Source of the DNA: Thiopseudomonas sp964394445 | GTDB taxonomy: Bacteria > Pseudomonadota > Gammaproteobacteria > Pseudomonadales > Pseudomonadaceae | Length of the DNA stretch: 7,554 bases | Direction: 5' to 3' | Assembly: GCA_964394445.1 (NCBI GenBank) | Contig: CAYMXO010000080.1 | Span: 1 to 7,554 of the forward strand | Part shown: piece by piece, positions 1-5,984 of the stretch | Layout of the letters: each line of letters opens with the position of its first letter | How positions within the stretch are numbered: position 1 is the first letter of the stretch | Position numbers and translations under genes: made by a program | The notes under the pieces: generated by a model | Database searches by the model: none | What the model was told of the DNA's origin: nothing | What the model saw: the letters and a program-made list of their open reading frames with translations, nothing else

Positions 1-56
1 GGCTATTTTACCAAGATATGCGCTGGGGATGGGGTTTGTTCAGCGCCTCCCTATGA
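1..56 (+). CDS. 3' end of an upstream gene (partial, unidentified)
   Basis: The frame beginning at base 3 is open from the left edge to a TGA at 54-56 and encodes the tail LFYQDMRWGWGLFSASL. The stop overlaps the ATG at 53-55 as ATGA, the usual junction of translationally coupled operon genes, which is the main reason to believe this frame. Another frame (from base 1) is also open across this stretch, so the sequence alone does not settle the matter. The 17 residues are too few to name a family. From its position it is probably another gene of the exopolysaccharide operon. Confidence 0.4.
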   Translation, partial: LFYQDMRWGWGLFSASL

Positions 57-1231
57 ACAAAATATTTCACGCAAGCCTGATCGCGATCGCAGTTGCAGCC
101 AGCAGTCTGGCTTACGCAACCGAGCCCCAGAGCATAGCCCTGACCAACAATATTCGTTTCATTCCCGAGCTGTCGGTTGATCTGCGCCATGACGACAACT
201 TTCGCGAAATTGAGCGCAATAGAGACTCGTCCTGGATTACCAACATCCGTCCGACATTTACCCTGGATGCTTTCAGCAACAAGGCCCAGTACCAGCTGAG
301 CTACAGCCTGGACCGCGAAATCGTCCATTCATACAGCAAAGATTCGAATACCGACCACTTTTTGGATGGCAAGGCCGGCTTTGAGTTCAACGCCCGCAAC
401 AAACTTGTACTGGACGCAGGCTACAGCAAGATCCGAAACACCACCTCCAAGGTCTGGAGCAGCACTCCTGCCGACAATCATGATGAAGGTGACAAGTACA
501 CTATTCGTCATGCAGGCGGCATCTATACCTTCGGCGCAGACAGTGCACGCATCCAGATCGAGCTTGGCGCCAACCATGCCAGGCTGCGTTATGACAACAG
601 CGGCCACCTGAACCAGGACCGGGATCTCGACACAACCCGGTTGCACAGCACCCTGTACTACCGTGTAACACCCAGAACCCGCATTCTGGGCGAAGTACGA
701 CACACAGATTATGACTACAAAAGCAACAAGACCCTGGACGCCAAGAACAACGCCCTGCTTGCCGGTGCAGTCTGGGAAGCAACCGCCAAAACGACCGGAA
801 CTGTAAAAGTCGGCCGGGAAAAGAAACGCTTCAATAAAAATATCGAAAAAGACCAGTCAGGCAGCATCTGGGAAGTGGCAGTCAACTATGCCCCGCTCAC
901 CTACTCAACCTTCGAGCTGACCACCGGGCGTGCATTTATCGAAGGAGAGGACGAAGCCTCGGCAGTTCGCCGCACCCACGCCGGCCTGAGCTGGAAGCAT
1001 TACTGGCTGGAACGTTTCTACAGCAGCACATCCTACAGCTACAACAAAGACAAATACTTCGCCGGCGACCGCAATGACAAGCTGAACGACTACAGTCTTG
1101 GCTTCACTTACGAGCTGCGTCGCTGGCTGGACCTGGGCCTGACTTACAGCCACGCAGACAATGATTCCAACGTCCGCGGCCACAACTACAAACGAAACAT
1201 CTACATGCTCAGCGTGAAAGCCAGTCTGTAA
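53..1231 (+). CDS. Outer-membrane beta-barrel protein of the EPS operon (EpsL/BBP2_2-like)
   Basis: Predicted 392-residue outer-membrane beta-barrel, probably the pore part of an EPS export machine. I chose the ATG at 53 because it overlaps the upstream stop as ATGA and opens directly on a Sec signal peptide: MNK, a hydrophobic core at about residues 4-20, and a cleavage site near AYA/T (22/23). An in-frame ATG at 29 would add eight residues before the signal and is less likely. The mature part lacks long hydrophobic helices. It shows repeated short amphipathic stretches rich in Tyr, Ser, Thr, Arg and Asp with alternating polarity (for example YQLSYSLDRE and YSSTSYSYNKDKYF), typical of beta-strands. 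It ends in YMLSVKASL, a strand-like terminus, though with Leu instead of the common Phe. About 370 mature residues would suit roughly 16-18 strands. The family call rests on this pattern and on the adjacent OPX gene; I see no catalytic motif. Confidence 0.8.
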   Translation: MNKIFHASLIAIAVAASSLAYATEPQSIALTNNIRFIPELSVDLRHDDNFREIERNRDSSWITNIRPTFTLDAFSNKAQYQLSYSLDREIVHSYSKDSNTDHFLDGKAGFEFNARNKLVLDAGYSKIRNTTSKVWSSTPADNHDEGDKYTIRHAGGIYTFGADSARIQIELGANHARLRYDNSGHLNQDRDLDTTRLHSTLYYRVTPRTRILGEVRHTDYDYKSNKTLDAKNNALLAGAVWEATAKTTGTVKVGREKKRFNKNIEKDQSGSIWEVAVNYAPLTYSTFELTTGRAFIEGEDEASAVRRTHAGLSWKHYWLERFYSSTSYSYNKDKYFAGDRNDKLNDYSLGFTYELRRWLDLGLTYSHADNDSNVRGHNYKRNIYMLSVKASL

Positions 1232-1260
1232 TCATTTTACAAACGGGGATCCGTGATAGT

Positions 1261-1282
1261 GGGCAGGTCAAAGATCCTGCCC
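1261..1282. other. Hairpin in the beta-barrel/OPX intergenic gap
   Basis: GGGCAGG at 1261-1267 pairs perfectly with CCTGCCC at 1276-1282 (7 bp stem, 8-nt loop). It lies in the 79-bp gap between the barrel stop and the OPX start, and is followed by GCCATTTGCC rather than a T-run, so it does not look like a complete intrinsic terminator. It could be an attenuator, an RNA-processing site or a 3'-end stabiliser that sets different expression levels for the two genes. That role is inference. Confidence 0.4.
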
Positions 1283-1310
1283 GCCATTTGCCTTACAAGA
1301 GATAACTTAT

Positions 1311-1850
1311 ATGTACAAATATCTGGCACTTTGTGTATTGGTTGTATTTTCGTGGCTTGGCCAGGTACAGGCACAACCTTCCCAGGACTCTACCAGCTAC
1401 CAGCTCTCCGCCGGAGACATTCTCAGGATCAGCGTGTTCGGCGAACCGGACCTGAGTTTTGAAGAGCTCAAACTGAATGATGCCGGCACTTTCAACTACC
1501 CATTTGTAGGTGAGGTCCGGGCAAGGGGGCTGACCGTTGCAGAGCTTGAACGCCACATAGTCGCACGCTTGCAGGGCGACTTCCTCGTCGACCCCAAGGT
1601 GTCGATCAGGGTTTTGCAGTACCGCCAGTTCTATATCAGTGGCGAAGTAAAAAATCCTGGTGGCTACCCCTATCAGCCTGGTCTGACACTGCGCCGTGCC
1701 GTCGCTCTTGCAGGCGGCATGACCGAGCGTGCCAGCAGCAATCGAATCAGCATTATCCGGGATACCGATGACCGCAAGGCAGAGCGCGCCACACTGGATA
1801 CCGAGGTTATGCCTGGCGACACCATTACAATCAATCAGGGCTTCTTCTAA
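1311..1850 (+). CDS. Short periplasmic polysaccharide export (OPX/Wza-like) protein
   Basis: A 179-residue polysaccharide export protein of the Wza/OPX superfamily, expected to form the periplasmic channel of EPS secretion. Residues 1-21 form a signal peptide (MYKYLALCVLVVFSWLGQVQA, cut after VQA). There is no lipobox: the only early Cys (C8) lies inside the hydrophobic core. The Poly_export domain starts near residue 29 with the hallmark GDILRISVFGEPDLS (35-48), and an SLBB-type domain follows from FYISGEVKNPGGY (107-119) through LRRAVALAGGMT. The protein ends right after this domain with GDTITINQGFF. E. coli Wza is about twice as long, with further periplasmic domains and a C-terminal membrane-spanning helix that are absent here. 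The start has a weak AAGAGA ribosome site (1297-1302) about 8 nt upstream. The gene lies 14 nt before the chain-length/kinase gene, consistent with one operon. The family is very clear; the specific polymer is unknown. Confidence 0.93.
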   Translation: MYKYLALCVLVVFSWLGQVQAQPSQDSTSYQLSAGDILRISVFGEPDLSFEELKLNDAGTFNYPFVGEVRARGLTVAELERHIVARLQGDFLVDPKVSIRVLQYRQFYISGEVKNPGGYPYQPGLTLRRAVALAGGMTERASSNRISIIRDTDDRKAERATLDTEVMPGDTITINQGFF

Positions 1851-1864
1851 AGGTTTAACTGGCT

Positions 1865-4114
1865 ATGGAAATTAAAACAAACGTACCTGAACGAAGCTTC
1901 GCGCAGCGCATGGACAAACGCAACAGTGAAATCGAGTTGCGCAAGCTCTGGCAAAGCCTCTGGCACCGCAAGTGGCGCATCGTGCTGATCACACTTGTCG
2001 CCATGCTGATTGCCGCCCTGGCAGTCTTCAACATGACACCCATTTACCGCGCAGTCGCCACACTGTTGATCGAACAACAGTCTGCCCGCGTGCTCAGTAT
2101 CGAGCAAATTTACGGCCAGGAAAGCAAAAGCAACGAGTACCTGCAGACACAGTTCGAGCTGCTCAAGTCCCACAGCCTGGCTGAACGCGTAGTGCGTCAG
2201 CTCGGCCTGACCGAGCACCCGGAGTTTGACCCGCGCCAGCGCTCCGAGCCGCTGATCAGCTCAACTATCAGCAAACTGTTGGCCAGCCTGGGGCTTGGCA
2301 AACAGGAAACTGCCAACCCGCTTGAAACCCTGGCAGAAAGCGGGCTTTCAAATGAAGCCAAAGTTCTGGAAAGTGTCACCCGCCGCTTTATCACCGCCAT
2401 CAATGTCGTGCCCGTGGGCCGCAGCCAGCTGGTAAAGATCGAGGTCAATATGGCCGACCGGCATATGGCAGCCCGTGCCGCCAACGCCCTGGCTGAAGGC
2501 TTCATCGAGTCCCAGATGGAAGCCAACATGGAGATTTCAGCCACGGCTGCCAGCTGGATGAATAGCCGGCTGGTCGAGCTGCGCGAAACTTTGCGTGCCG
2601 CCGAAGACAAGCTGCAGGCGTTCCGCGAGCAAGAAAACCTGGTTGACGTGGGTGGTGTCGCCACCATTGCCGCAGCCGAGCTGAGCAAAACCGGCGACCG
2701 CATGATTGATGCCCGCAGCGGACGTTCCGAAGCTGAAAGCCAGTATCGTCAGGTCCAGAACATGCGCAGCGGCGGCTGGGAAAAGCTGGCATCCCTTCCA
2801 GCCGTGCTTGGCCACCCGTTAATTCAGCAGTTCAAGTCCGAACAGGCCCGCGCTCAAGCCAAAGTCGACGAGCTATCCAAACGTTACGGCCCGCGTCACC
2901 CAAACATGCTTGCAGCCCAGTCTGACCTGAGTGCTGCCCAGGCCAGTTTGCGCGGACAGGTGGAGCAGGTTGCTGCCGGTATCGAGCGCAACTACCAGCT
3001 GGCCGTAGCCAACGAACGCTCGCTGCGCCAAAGCTTCGAAGACAACCGCTCTCAAATACAGGAGATCGCGCGTAAAGAATTCCAGCTGCGTGAACTGCAA
3101 CGTGAAGTGGATACCAACCGTGTGCTGTATGACACCTTTCTCAACCGCCTGAAAGAAACCACTGCTACCGCCGACCTGGAAGCATCCAACGCCCGCCTGG
3201 TTGACCGTGCCGTAGCGCCGCTCTTTCCAGACAAGCCTAAAAAGCCACTGATCATTGCTGTTGGCGGCTTGCTGGCAGGCTTTATTGCCGCAGGTCTGGT
3301 TCTGCTGCTGAACGCCCTGAACAACACCTTCAAGGGTACCGAAGAAATTGAAAGCCATCTGAATTTGCCGGTACTGGGGATTGTGCCGCTGCTCAAGGGC
3401 AAGAAGCCCAAAGAGCTGGCACGGCAGTTTGCCAGCAACACAGACAAAGCCTTTAGCGAATCCATACGCACAATCCGTACCAGCGTGATGCTGTCCGGCA
3501 TGGACGGCAGCAAAAAAGTCATGGTGGTCACCTCCTCGGTTCCCCGCGAAGGTAAAACCACAGTTGCAAGCAACCTGGCCATAGCCCTGGGTCAAATCAA
3601 AAAAGTCATTTTGATTGATGCAGACATGCGCCGCCCGACCCTGGCGAAGAAACTCAATCTGCCGCCAGAAACACCCGGGCTTGCCAACCTGATTGCCGGA
3701 ACAGCAAAAATCGAAGATGCGATTCAGCAGGTGGAAGGTATTGATGTCATCACCGCAGGTGATGCACCACATGATCCGCTGGAGCTTCTGTCATCGCCAC
3801 GTTATGCAAAGCTGCTGGAGTACCTCACCAGCAAGTATCAGCACGTTATTATTGACTCGCCGCCCATCCAGGCTGTAAGCGATGCAAAAGTGCTGAGCAC
3901 CCATGCGGACTCGCTAATCTACGTGATACGTTCCGATCACACTGCCATTGCACAGGTTGAGCGTGGCCTTGACGCCCTGCTGCAAAGCAACGCACCTGTG
4001 ACCGGTATTGTGCTCAGTCAGGCCGATGTGCGAAAGGCTCAAAAATACGGCTACAGCTACGGCGGCTACTACGACTACTACGGTTACAGTGATAACAAAA
4101 ACGTCAGCACCTGA
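1865..4114 (+). CDS. Wzz/GNVR chain-length regulator fused to BY-type tyrosine autokinase (Wzc/GumC-like)
   Basis: A 749-residue inner-membrane polysaccharide co-polymerase with a cytoplasmic tyrosine-kinase domain. It controls EPS polymerisation and chain length through cycles of autophosphorylation. Order of parts: short cytoplasmic N-terminus; TM1 at about 37-56; a periplasmic Wzz domain with a long helical, coiled-coil-rich middle containing RYGPRHPNM; a GNVR motif around NRVLY (418-422); the Pro/Lys-rich PDKPKKP before TM2 (about 461-483); then the kinase. Kinase motifs are Walker A SVPREGKTT (558-566), Walker A' ILIDAD (582-587) followed by MRRP, and Walker B VIID (661-664) followed by SPP. 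The tail has eight tyrosines within residues 728-741 (YGYSYGGYYDYYGY), the expected autophosphorylation cluster. Membrane and kinase modules are in one chain, as in proteobacterial Wzc, not split as in Gram-positive CapA/CapB. AAAGG at 1849-1853, overlapping the upstream stop, is the likely ribosome site. The phosphatase gene begins 2 nt after the stop. Confidence 0.96.
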   Translation: MEIKTNVPERSFAQRMDKRNSEIELRKLWQSLWHRKWRIVLITLVAMLIAALAVFNMTPIYRAVATLLIEQQSARVLSIEQIYGQESKSNEYLQTQFELLKSHSLAERVVRQLGLTEHPEFDPRQRSEPLISSTISKLLASLGLGKQETANPLETLAESGLSNEAKVLESVTRRFITAINVVPVGRSQLVKIEVNMADRHMAARAANALAEGFIESQMEANMEISATAASWMNSRLVELRETLRAAEDKLQAFREQENLVDVGGVATIAAAELSKTGDRMIDARSGRSEAESQYRQVQNMRSGGWEKLASLPAVLGHPLIQQFKSEQARAQAKVDELSKRYGPRHPNMLAAQSDLSAAQASLRGQVEQVAAGIERNYQLAVANERSLRQSFEDNRSQIQEIARKEFQLRELQREVDTNRVLYDTFLNRLKETTATADLEASNARLVDRAVAPLFPDKPKKPLIIAVGGLLAGFIAAGLVLLLNALNNTFKGTEEIESHLNLPVLGIVPLLKGKKPKELARQFASNTDKAFSESIRTIRTSVMLSGMDGSKKVMVVTSSVPREGKTTVASNLAIALGQIKKVILIDADMRRPTLAKKLNLPPETPGLANLIAGTAKIEDAIQQVEGIDVITAGDAPHDPLELLSSPRYAKLLEYLTSKYQHVIIDSPPIQAVSDAKVLSTHADSLIYVIRSDHTAIAQVERGLDALLQSNAPVTGIVLSQADVRKAQKYGYSYGGYYDYYGYSDNKNVST

Positions 4115-4116
4115 AC

Positions 4117-4842
4117 ATGTACGACGTACACAACCACCTGCTGCCGGGCATTGATGACGGCGCACCCGACCTGGAAACGGCCCTGGCACTCGCCAGGGTC
4201 GCGGTGCGTGACGGGATCACCCACATGGTATGCACGCCGCATATTCACCCCGGGCGTTACGACAACACCCCTTCCAGCATCAATACCGCCTTGCAGCAAA
4301 TGCAGCAAGGTCTCGTGGCTGCCGGCATCGGACTGCAGGTCCGCGCGGCTGCCGAAGTCCGCTTCGGTATCGAACTGATGATTGGCGTAATAGATGGCAA
4401 CCTGCCAATGCTGGGCATATGGCAGGGCAGGCAGGTGTTGCTGCTGGAGTTTCCCCATGGCGGCATCCCCTTCGAGGCAGAAAAACTCACCGACTGGCTG
4501 ATAAAACGCAAAATCACCCCCATGATCGCTCATCCCGAGCGCAACAAGCGCCTGATGCGGGAGCCGTCCCGCCTGAAGCCTTTTCTTGATCAGGGGTGTC
4601 TGCTGCAGGTTACCGCCGGCTCAGTTGCCGGACGGTTCGGTAAAACCGCACAAGAGCTTGCCAGCGAGCTGCTGCAGGCAGGTCATGTTACCTTGCTGGC
4701 CAGCGACGCCCACAACCTTGAGCACCGCCCACCCGTGCTTAGCGAAGGGCTTCAGCATGCCGCCGCACTCATCGGCCCTGCAGCGGCAGAAAAACTGGTG
4801 CTGGACAATCCGGCACAACTGAGCAAAAGCCTGTTTGCCTGA
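4117..4842 (+). CDS. PHP-family protein-tyrosine phosphatase (CpsB/CapC/Wzb-like)
   Basis: A 241-residue metal-dependent tyrosine phosphatase of the PHP (polymerase and histidinol phosphatase) fold, expected to dephosphorylate the tyrosine tail of the kinase encoded just upstream. The metal-ligand set looks complete: DVHNHLLPGIDDG at 3-15 (H5, H7), TPHIHPG (H42), AAEVRFG (E80), LLLEFPHGG (E111), IAHPERN (H139) and ASDAHN (D197, H199). Length and motif spacing match CpsB-type phosphatases; there is no low-molecular-weight phosphatase CxxxxxR loop, so it is not a Wzb-type enzyme. Only 2 nt separate it from the kinase stop and there is no good Shine-Dalgarno sequence, which suggests translational coupling and a fixed kinase:phosphatase ratio. 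It is the last gene of the EPS run visible here. Pairing a PHP phosphatase with a one-chain Wzc-like kinase occurs in many proteobacterial EPS loci. The protein target is inferred from context. Confidence 0.95.
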   Translation: MYDVHNHLLPGIDDGAPDLETALALARVAVRDGITHMVCTPHIHPGRYDNTPSSINTALQQMQQGLVAAGIGLQVRAAAEVRFGIELMIGVIDGNLPMLGIWQGRQVLLLEFPHGGIPFEAEKLTDWLIKRKITPMIAHPERNKRLMREPSRLKPFLDQGCLLQVTAGSVAGRFGKTAQELASELLQAGHVTLLASDAHNLEHRPPVLSEGLQHAAALIGPAAAEKLVLDNPAQLSKSLFA

Positions 4843-4908
4843 GCTCTGGCTCATCCGTCAGGCAACCACACCCACTCCCTGCACGCGAAGCCCCTGACGC
4901 ATACTGGC

Positions 4909-4938
4909 TTGAACATGCTCGGGGGTTGTTTGCATAAT
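4909..4938 (+). promoter_or_regulatory. Candidate sigma70 promoter for the DUF971 gene
   Basis: TTGAAC (4909-4914) and CATAAT (4933-4938) match the -35 and -10 consensus at 5/6 each, with an 18-nt spacer, in the 177-bp gap after the phosphatase gene. A start near 4945 would give a leader of about 75 nt before the ATG at 5020. No T-rich intrinsic terminator is visible between the phosphatase stop and this site, so read-through from the EPS operon remains possible. The call rests on motif matching only. Confidence 0.4.
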
Positions 4939-5019
4939 CCCTTCCTCCATCTCGCAAATGCCGGCCTGATACGGGCCTTCCCGTCAAACTGGTCACGGTA
5001 AACCTTCAAACGAGCCGCC

Positions 5020-5394
5020 ATGAAAATTCCCAACAAGATCCGTCTCAACACCGCAAACAACCAGCTGGAGCTCGGCTATGCCGGCAACGAGCAATTTGCC
5101 CTGCCGGCCGAGTTCCTGCGTGTGTTGTCTCCCTCCGCCGAAGTACAGGGTCACGGCAACCCGGTGCTACAAAGTGGCAAGCAGTTTGTCCGTCTGGATA
5201 AAGTGGAAGCTGCCGGCAATTACGCCCTCAAACTGACTTTTGACGACGGACACGATACCGGCCTCTACACCTGGGACTACCTGTACCGCCTCGGCAGCCA
5301 GCAAGACCAGCTCTGGCAGGACTACCTCGACCAGCTCCAGGCAGCCAACCAGTTCCGTGACCCCAACCAGTCTGCCGTCAGGATCATGCTCTAA
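5020..5394 (+). CDS. DUF971 / gamma-butyrobetaine hydroxylase-like N-terminal domain protein
   Basis: A 124-residue stand-alone DUF971 (GBBH-like_N) protein. Hallmarks are LRVLSPSAEVQGHG in the first half and FDDGHDTGLYTWDYLYRLG in the second, covering nearly the whole length, so it is complete. The same domain occurs at the N-terminus of gamma-butyrobetaine hydroxylases and fused to Mrp/HCF101-type Fe-S carrier proteins, but the stand-alone bacterial form has no firmly established role. There is no signal peptide or membrane segment, so it is probably cytoplasmic. In Pseudomonas it typically lies next to hslVU on one side and upstream of ubiE on the other. Here an EPS operon lies upstream and a repeat array separates it from ubiE. 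The ribosome site is weak (GAG at 5012-5014). The family is certain; the biochemical function is not known. Confidence 0.95.
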   Translation: MKIPNKIRLNTANNQLELGYAGNEQFALPAEFLRVLSPSAEVQGHGNPVLQSGKQFVRLDKVEAAGNYALKLTFDDGHDTGLYTWDYLYRLGSQQDQLWQDYLDQLQAANQFRDPNQSAVRIML

Positions 5395-5404
5395 ACGCCA
5401 GTCT

Positions 5405-5464
5405 GCCCACCCCTGCACAAGCGAATGCACCCGCAACCGCAGGCGGGACAAAGCCCTCTCTCCG
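5405..5464. repeat. Degenerate, internally deleted left copy of the 186-bp repeat
   Basis: TGCCCACCCCTGCACAAGCG (5404-5423) resembles the junction TCCCCACCCGCACAAGG found at the start of copy 2. Then 5439-5464 (GGCGGGACAAAGCCCTC and following) resembles the unit end at 5625-5650. The long palindrome and spacer that should lie between them, about 125 bp, are missing. This suggests an older copy that lost its hairpin, or the ancestral boundary of the array. Confidence 0.5.
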
Positions 5465-5481
5465 CACAAGGCAAATTCGGG

Positions 5482-5538
5482 CGGGCGGGACCGGAGTCAG
5501 GCATCAGCGCAGCGCAGCCTGACGGAGCGTCCCGCCCG
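5482..5538. repeat. Long interrupted palindrome, repeat copy 1
   Basis: The outer stem CGGGCGGGAC (5482-5491) pairs perfectly with GTCCCGCCCG (5529-5538). An asymmetric internal loop (CGGA / GGAGC) follows, then the inner stem GTCAGGC (5496-5502) with GCCTGAC (5517-5523) and a 14-nt loop. That gives 17 base pairs, mostly G-C. No T-run follows on either strand, so it is not a standard intrinsic terminator. Confidence 0.9.
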
Positions 5539-5616
5539 GTCCAGCCGCCACAGTGCAAAAACCATCACGGCTAAAACTGCTCCTGCAAAAAAACAGCCCA
5601 AGACACCGCGACAGCA

Positions 5617-5633
5617 TCCCGCCAGCGGCGGGA
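5617..5633. repeat. Short perfect hairpin, repeat copy 1
   Basis: TCCCGCC (5617-5623), loop AGC, GGCGGGA (5627-5633): a perfect 7-bp stem with a 3-nt loop near the end of the unit. Its arms are close to part of the outer arms of the long palindrome (GGCGGGA / TCCCGCC), so the two hairpins could pair with each other in an alternative fold. Confidence 0.85.
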
Positions 5634-5667
5634 CAAACCCTCCCCACCCGCACAAGGCAAATTCGGG

Positions 5668-5724
5668 CGGGCGGGACCGGAGTCAGGCATCAGCGCAGCG
5701 CAGCCTGACGGAGCGTCCCGCCCG
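5668..5724. repeat. Long interrupted palindrome, repeat copy 2
   Basis: Identical to the copy 1 palindrome, 186 bp downstream: the same outer 10-bp stem, internal loop, inner 7-bp stem and 14-nt loop. The complete identity points to recent duplication or homogenisation. Confidence 0.9.
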
Positions 5725-5802
5725 GTCCAGCCGCCACAGTGCAAAAACCATCACGGCTAAAACTGCTCCTGCAAAAAAACAGCCCAAGACACCGCGACAG
5801 CA

Positions 5803-5819
5803 TCCCGCCAGCGGCGGGA
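5803..5819. repeat. Short perfect hairpin, repeat copy 2
   Basis: The same TCCCGCC-AGC-GGCGGGA hairpin as in copy 1, shifted by 186 bp. Copy 3 has no counterpart because it diverges before this point. Confidence 0.85.
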
Positions 5820-5850
5820 CAAGCCTTCCCCACCCGCACAAGGTGAATTC

Positions 5851-5910
5851 GGGCCGGGCGGAACCGGAGTCAGGCATCAGCGCAGCCTGACGGAGCGTCC
5901 CGCCCGGCCC
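5851..5910. repeat. Long interrupted palindrome, diverged repeat copy 3
   Basis: Outer arms GGGCCGGGCGGAAC (5851-5864) and GTCCCGCCCGGCCC (5897-5910) pair over 14 positions with one A/C mismatch. The inner stem GTCAGGC/GCCTGAC (5869-5875 / 5885-5891) is unchanged. The loop is 9 nt instead of 14, having lost one 5-bp GCGCA repeat. Pairing extends 4 positions further outward than in copies 1 and 2 because both arms differ from theirs in a matching way. Confidence 0.88.
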
Positions 5911-5984
5911 AAGCGCCGCAGTACAAAAGCCACAACGCAAAAATTTCAACAAAACAACATTCCTGACCTGCATCATGCACAAAC

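Larger units (their letters stand above)
5405..5945. repeat. Tandem array of a 186-bp palindrome-bearing repeat
   Basis: Nearly all of the roughly 650-bp gap between the DUF971 gene and ubiE is a tandem array. Taking CACAAGG as the unit start, copies begin at 5465, 5651 and 5837, exactly 186 bp apart each time. Copies 1 (5465-5650) and 2 (5651-5836) differ at only two positions (5637/5823 and 5640/5826). Copy 3 (5837 to about 5945) is diverged and fades out after the hairpin region. To the left, 5405-5464 is a degenerate remnant. Each intact unit has a long interrupted GC-rich palindrome near its start and an A-run-containing spacer; copies 1 and 2 also end with a short perfect hairpin. The layout recalls REP/BIME clusters or palindromic MITE-like elements; the family is not one I recognise. 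No transposase gene or target-site duplication is visible. Confidence 0.93.

Noticed and set aside
1236..1260. Possible promoter TTTACA ... GATAGT before the OPX gene
   Set aside because: The spacer is only 13 nt, too short for a normal sigma70 promoter, and no better pair is visible in the gap.
2873..3772. Long - strand open frame (299 codons) opposite the kinase gene
   Set aside because: It is antisense to a gene with intact Wzz, GNVR and Walker motifs; its translation is Gln/Gly/Val-rich with no domain pattern, as expected for a shadow of a biased + strand gene.
4837..4863. Possible terminator after the phosphatase gene (GCCTGA / TCAGGC and TGAGC / GCTCA pairs)
   Set aside because: The two short stems overlap and exclude each other and no T-run follows. 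The CCGTCAGGC here does match the repeat's inner-stem flank over nine bases, but that is too short to call a repeat remnant.
5240..5890. 216-codon open frame across the DUF971 gene and the repeats
   Set aside because: It starts inside a confident gene, has no ribosome site, has a low-complexity basic composition set by the repeat, and its frame is broken by the 5-bp loop difference in copy 3. Treated as non-coding repeat DNA.
5405..5945. CRISPR array
   Set aside because: The units are contiguous 186-bp repeats with no unique spacers, and the palindromes are far longer than CRISPR repeats.
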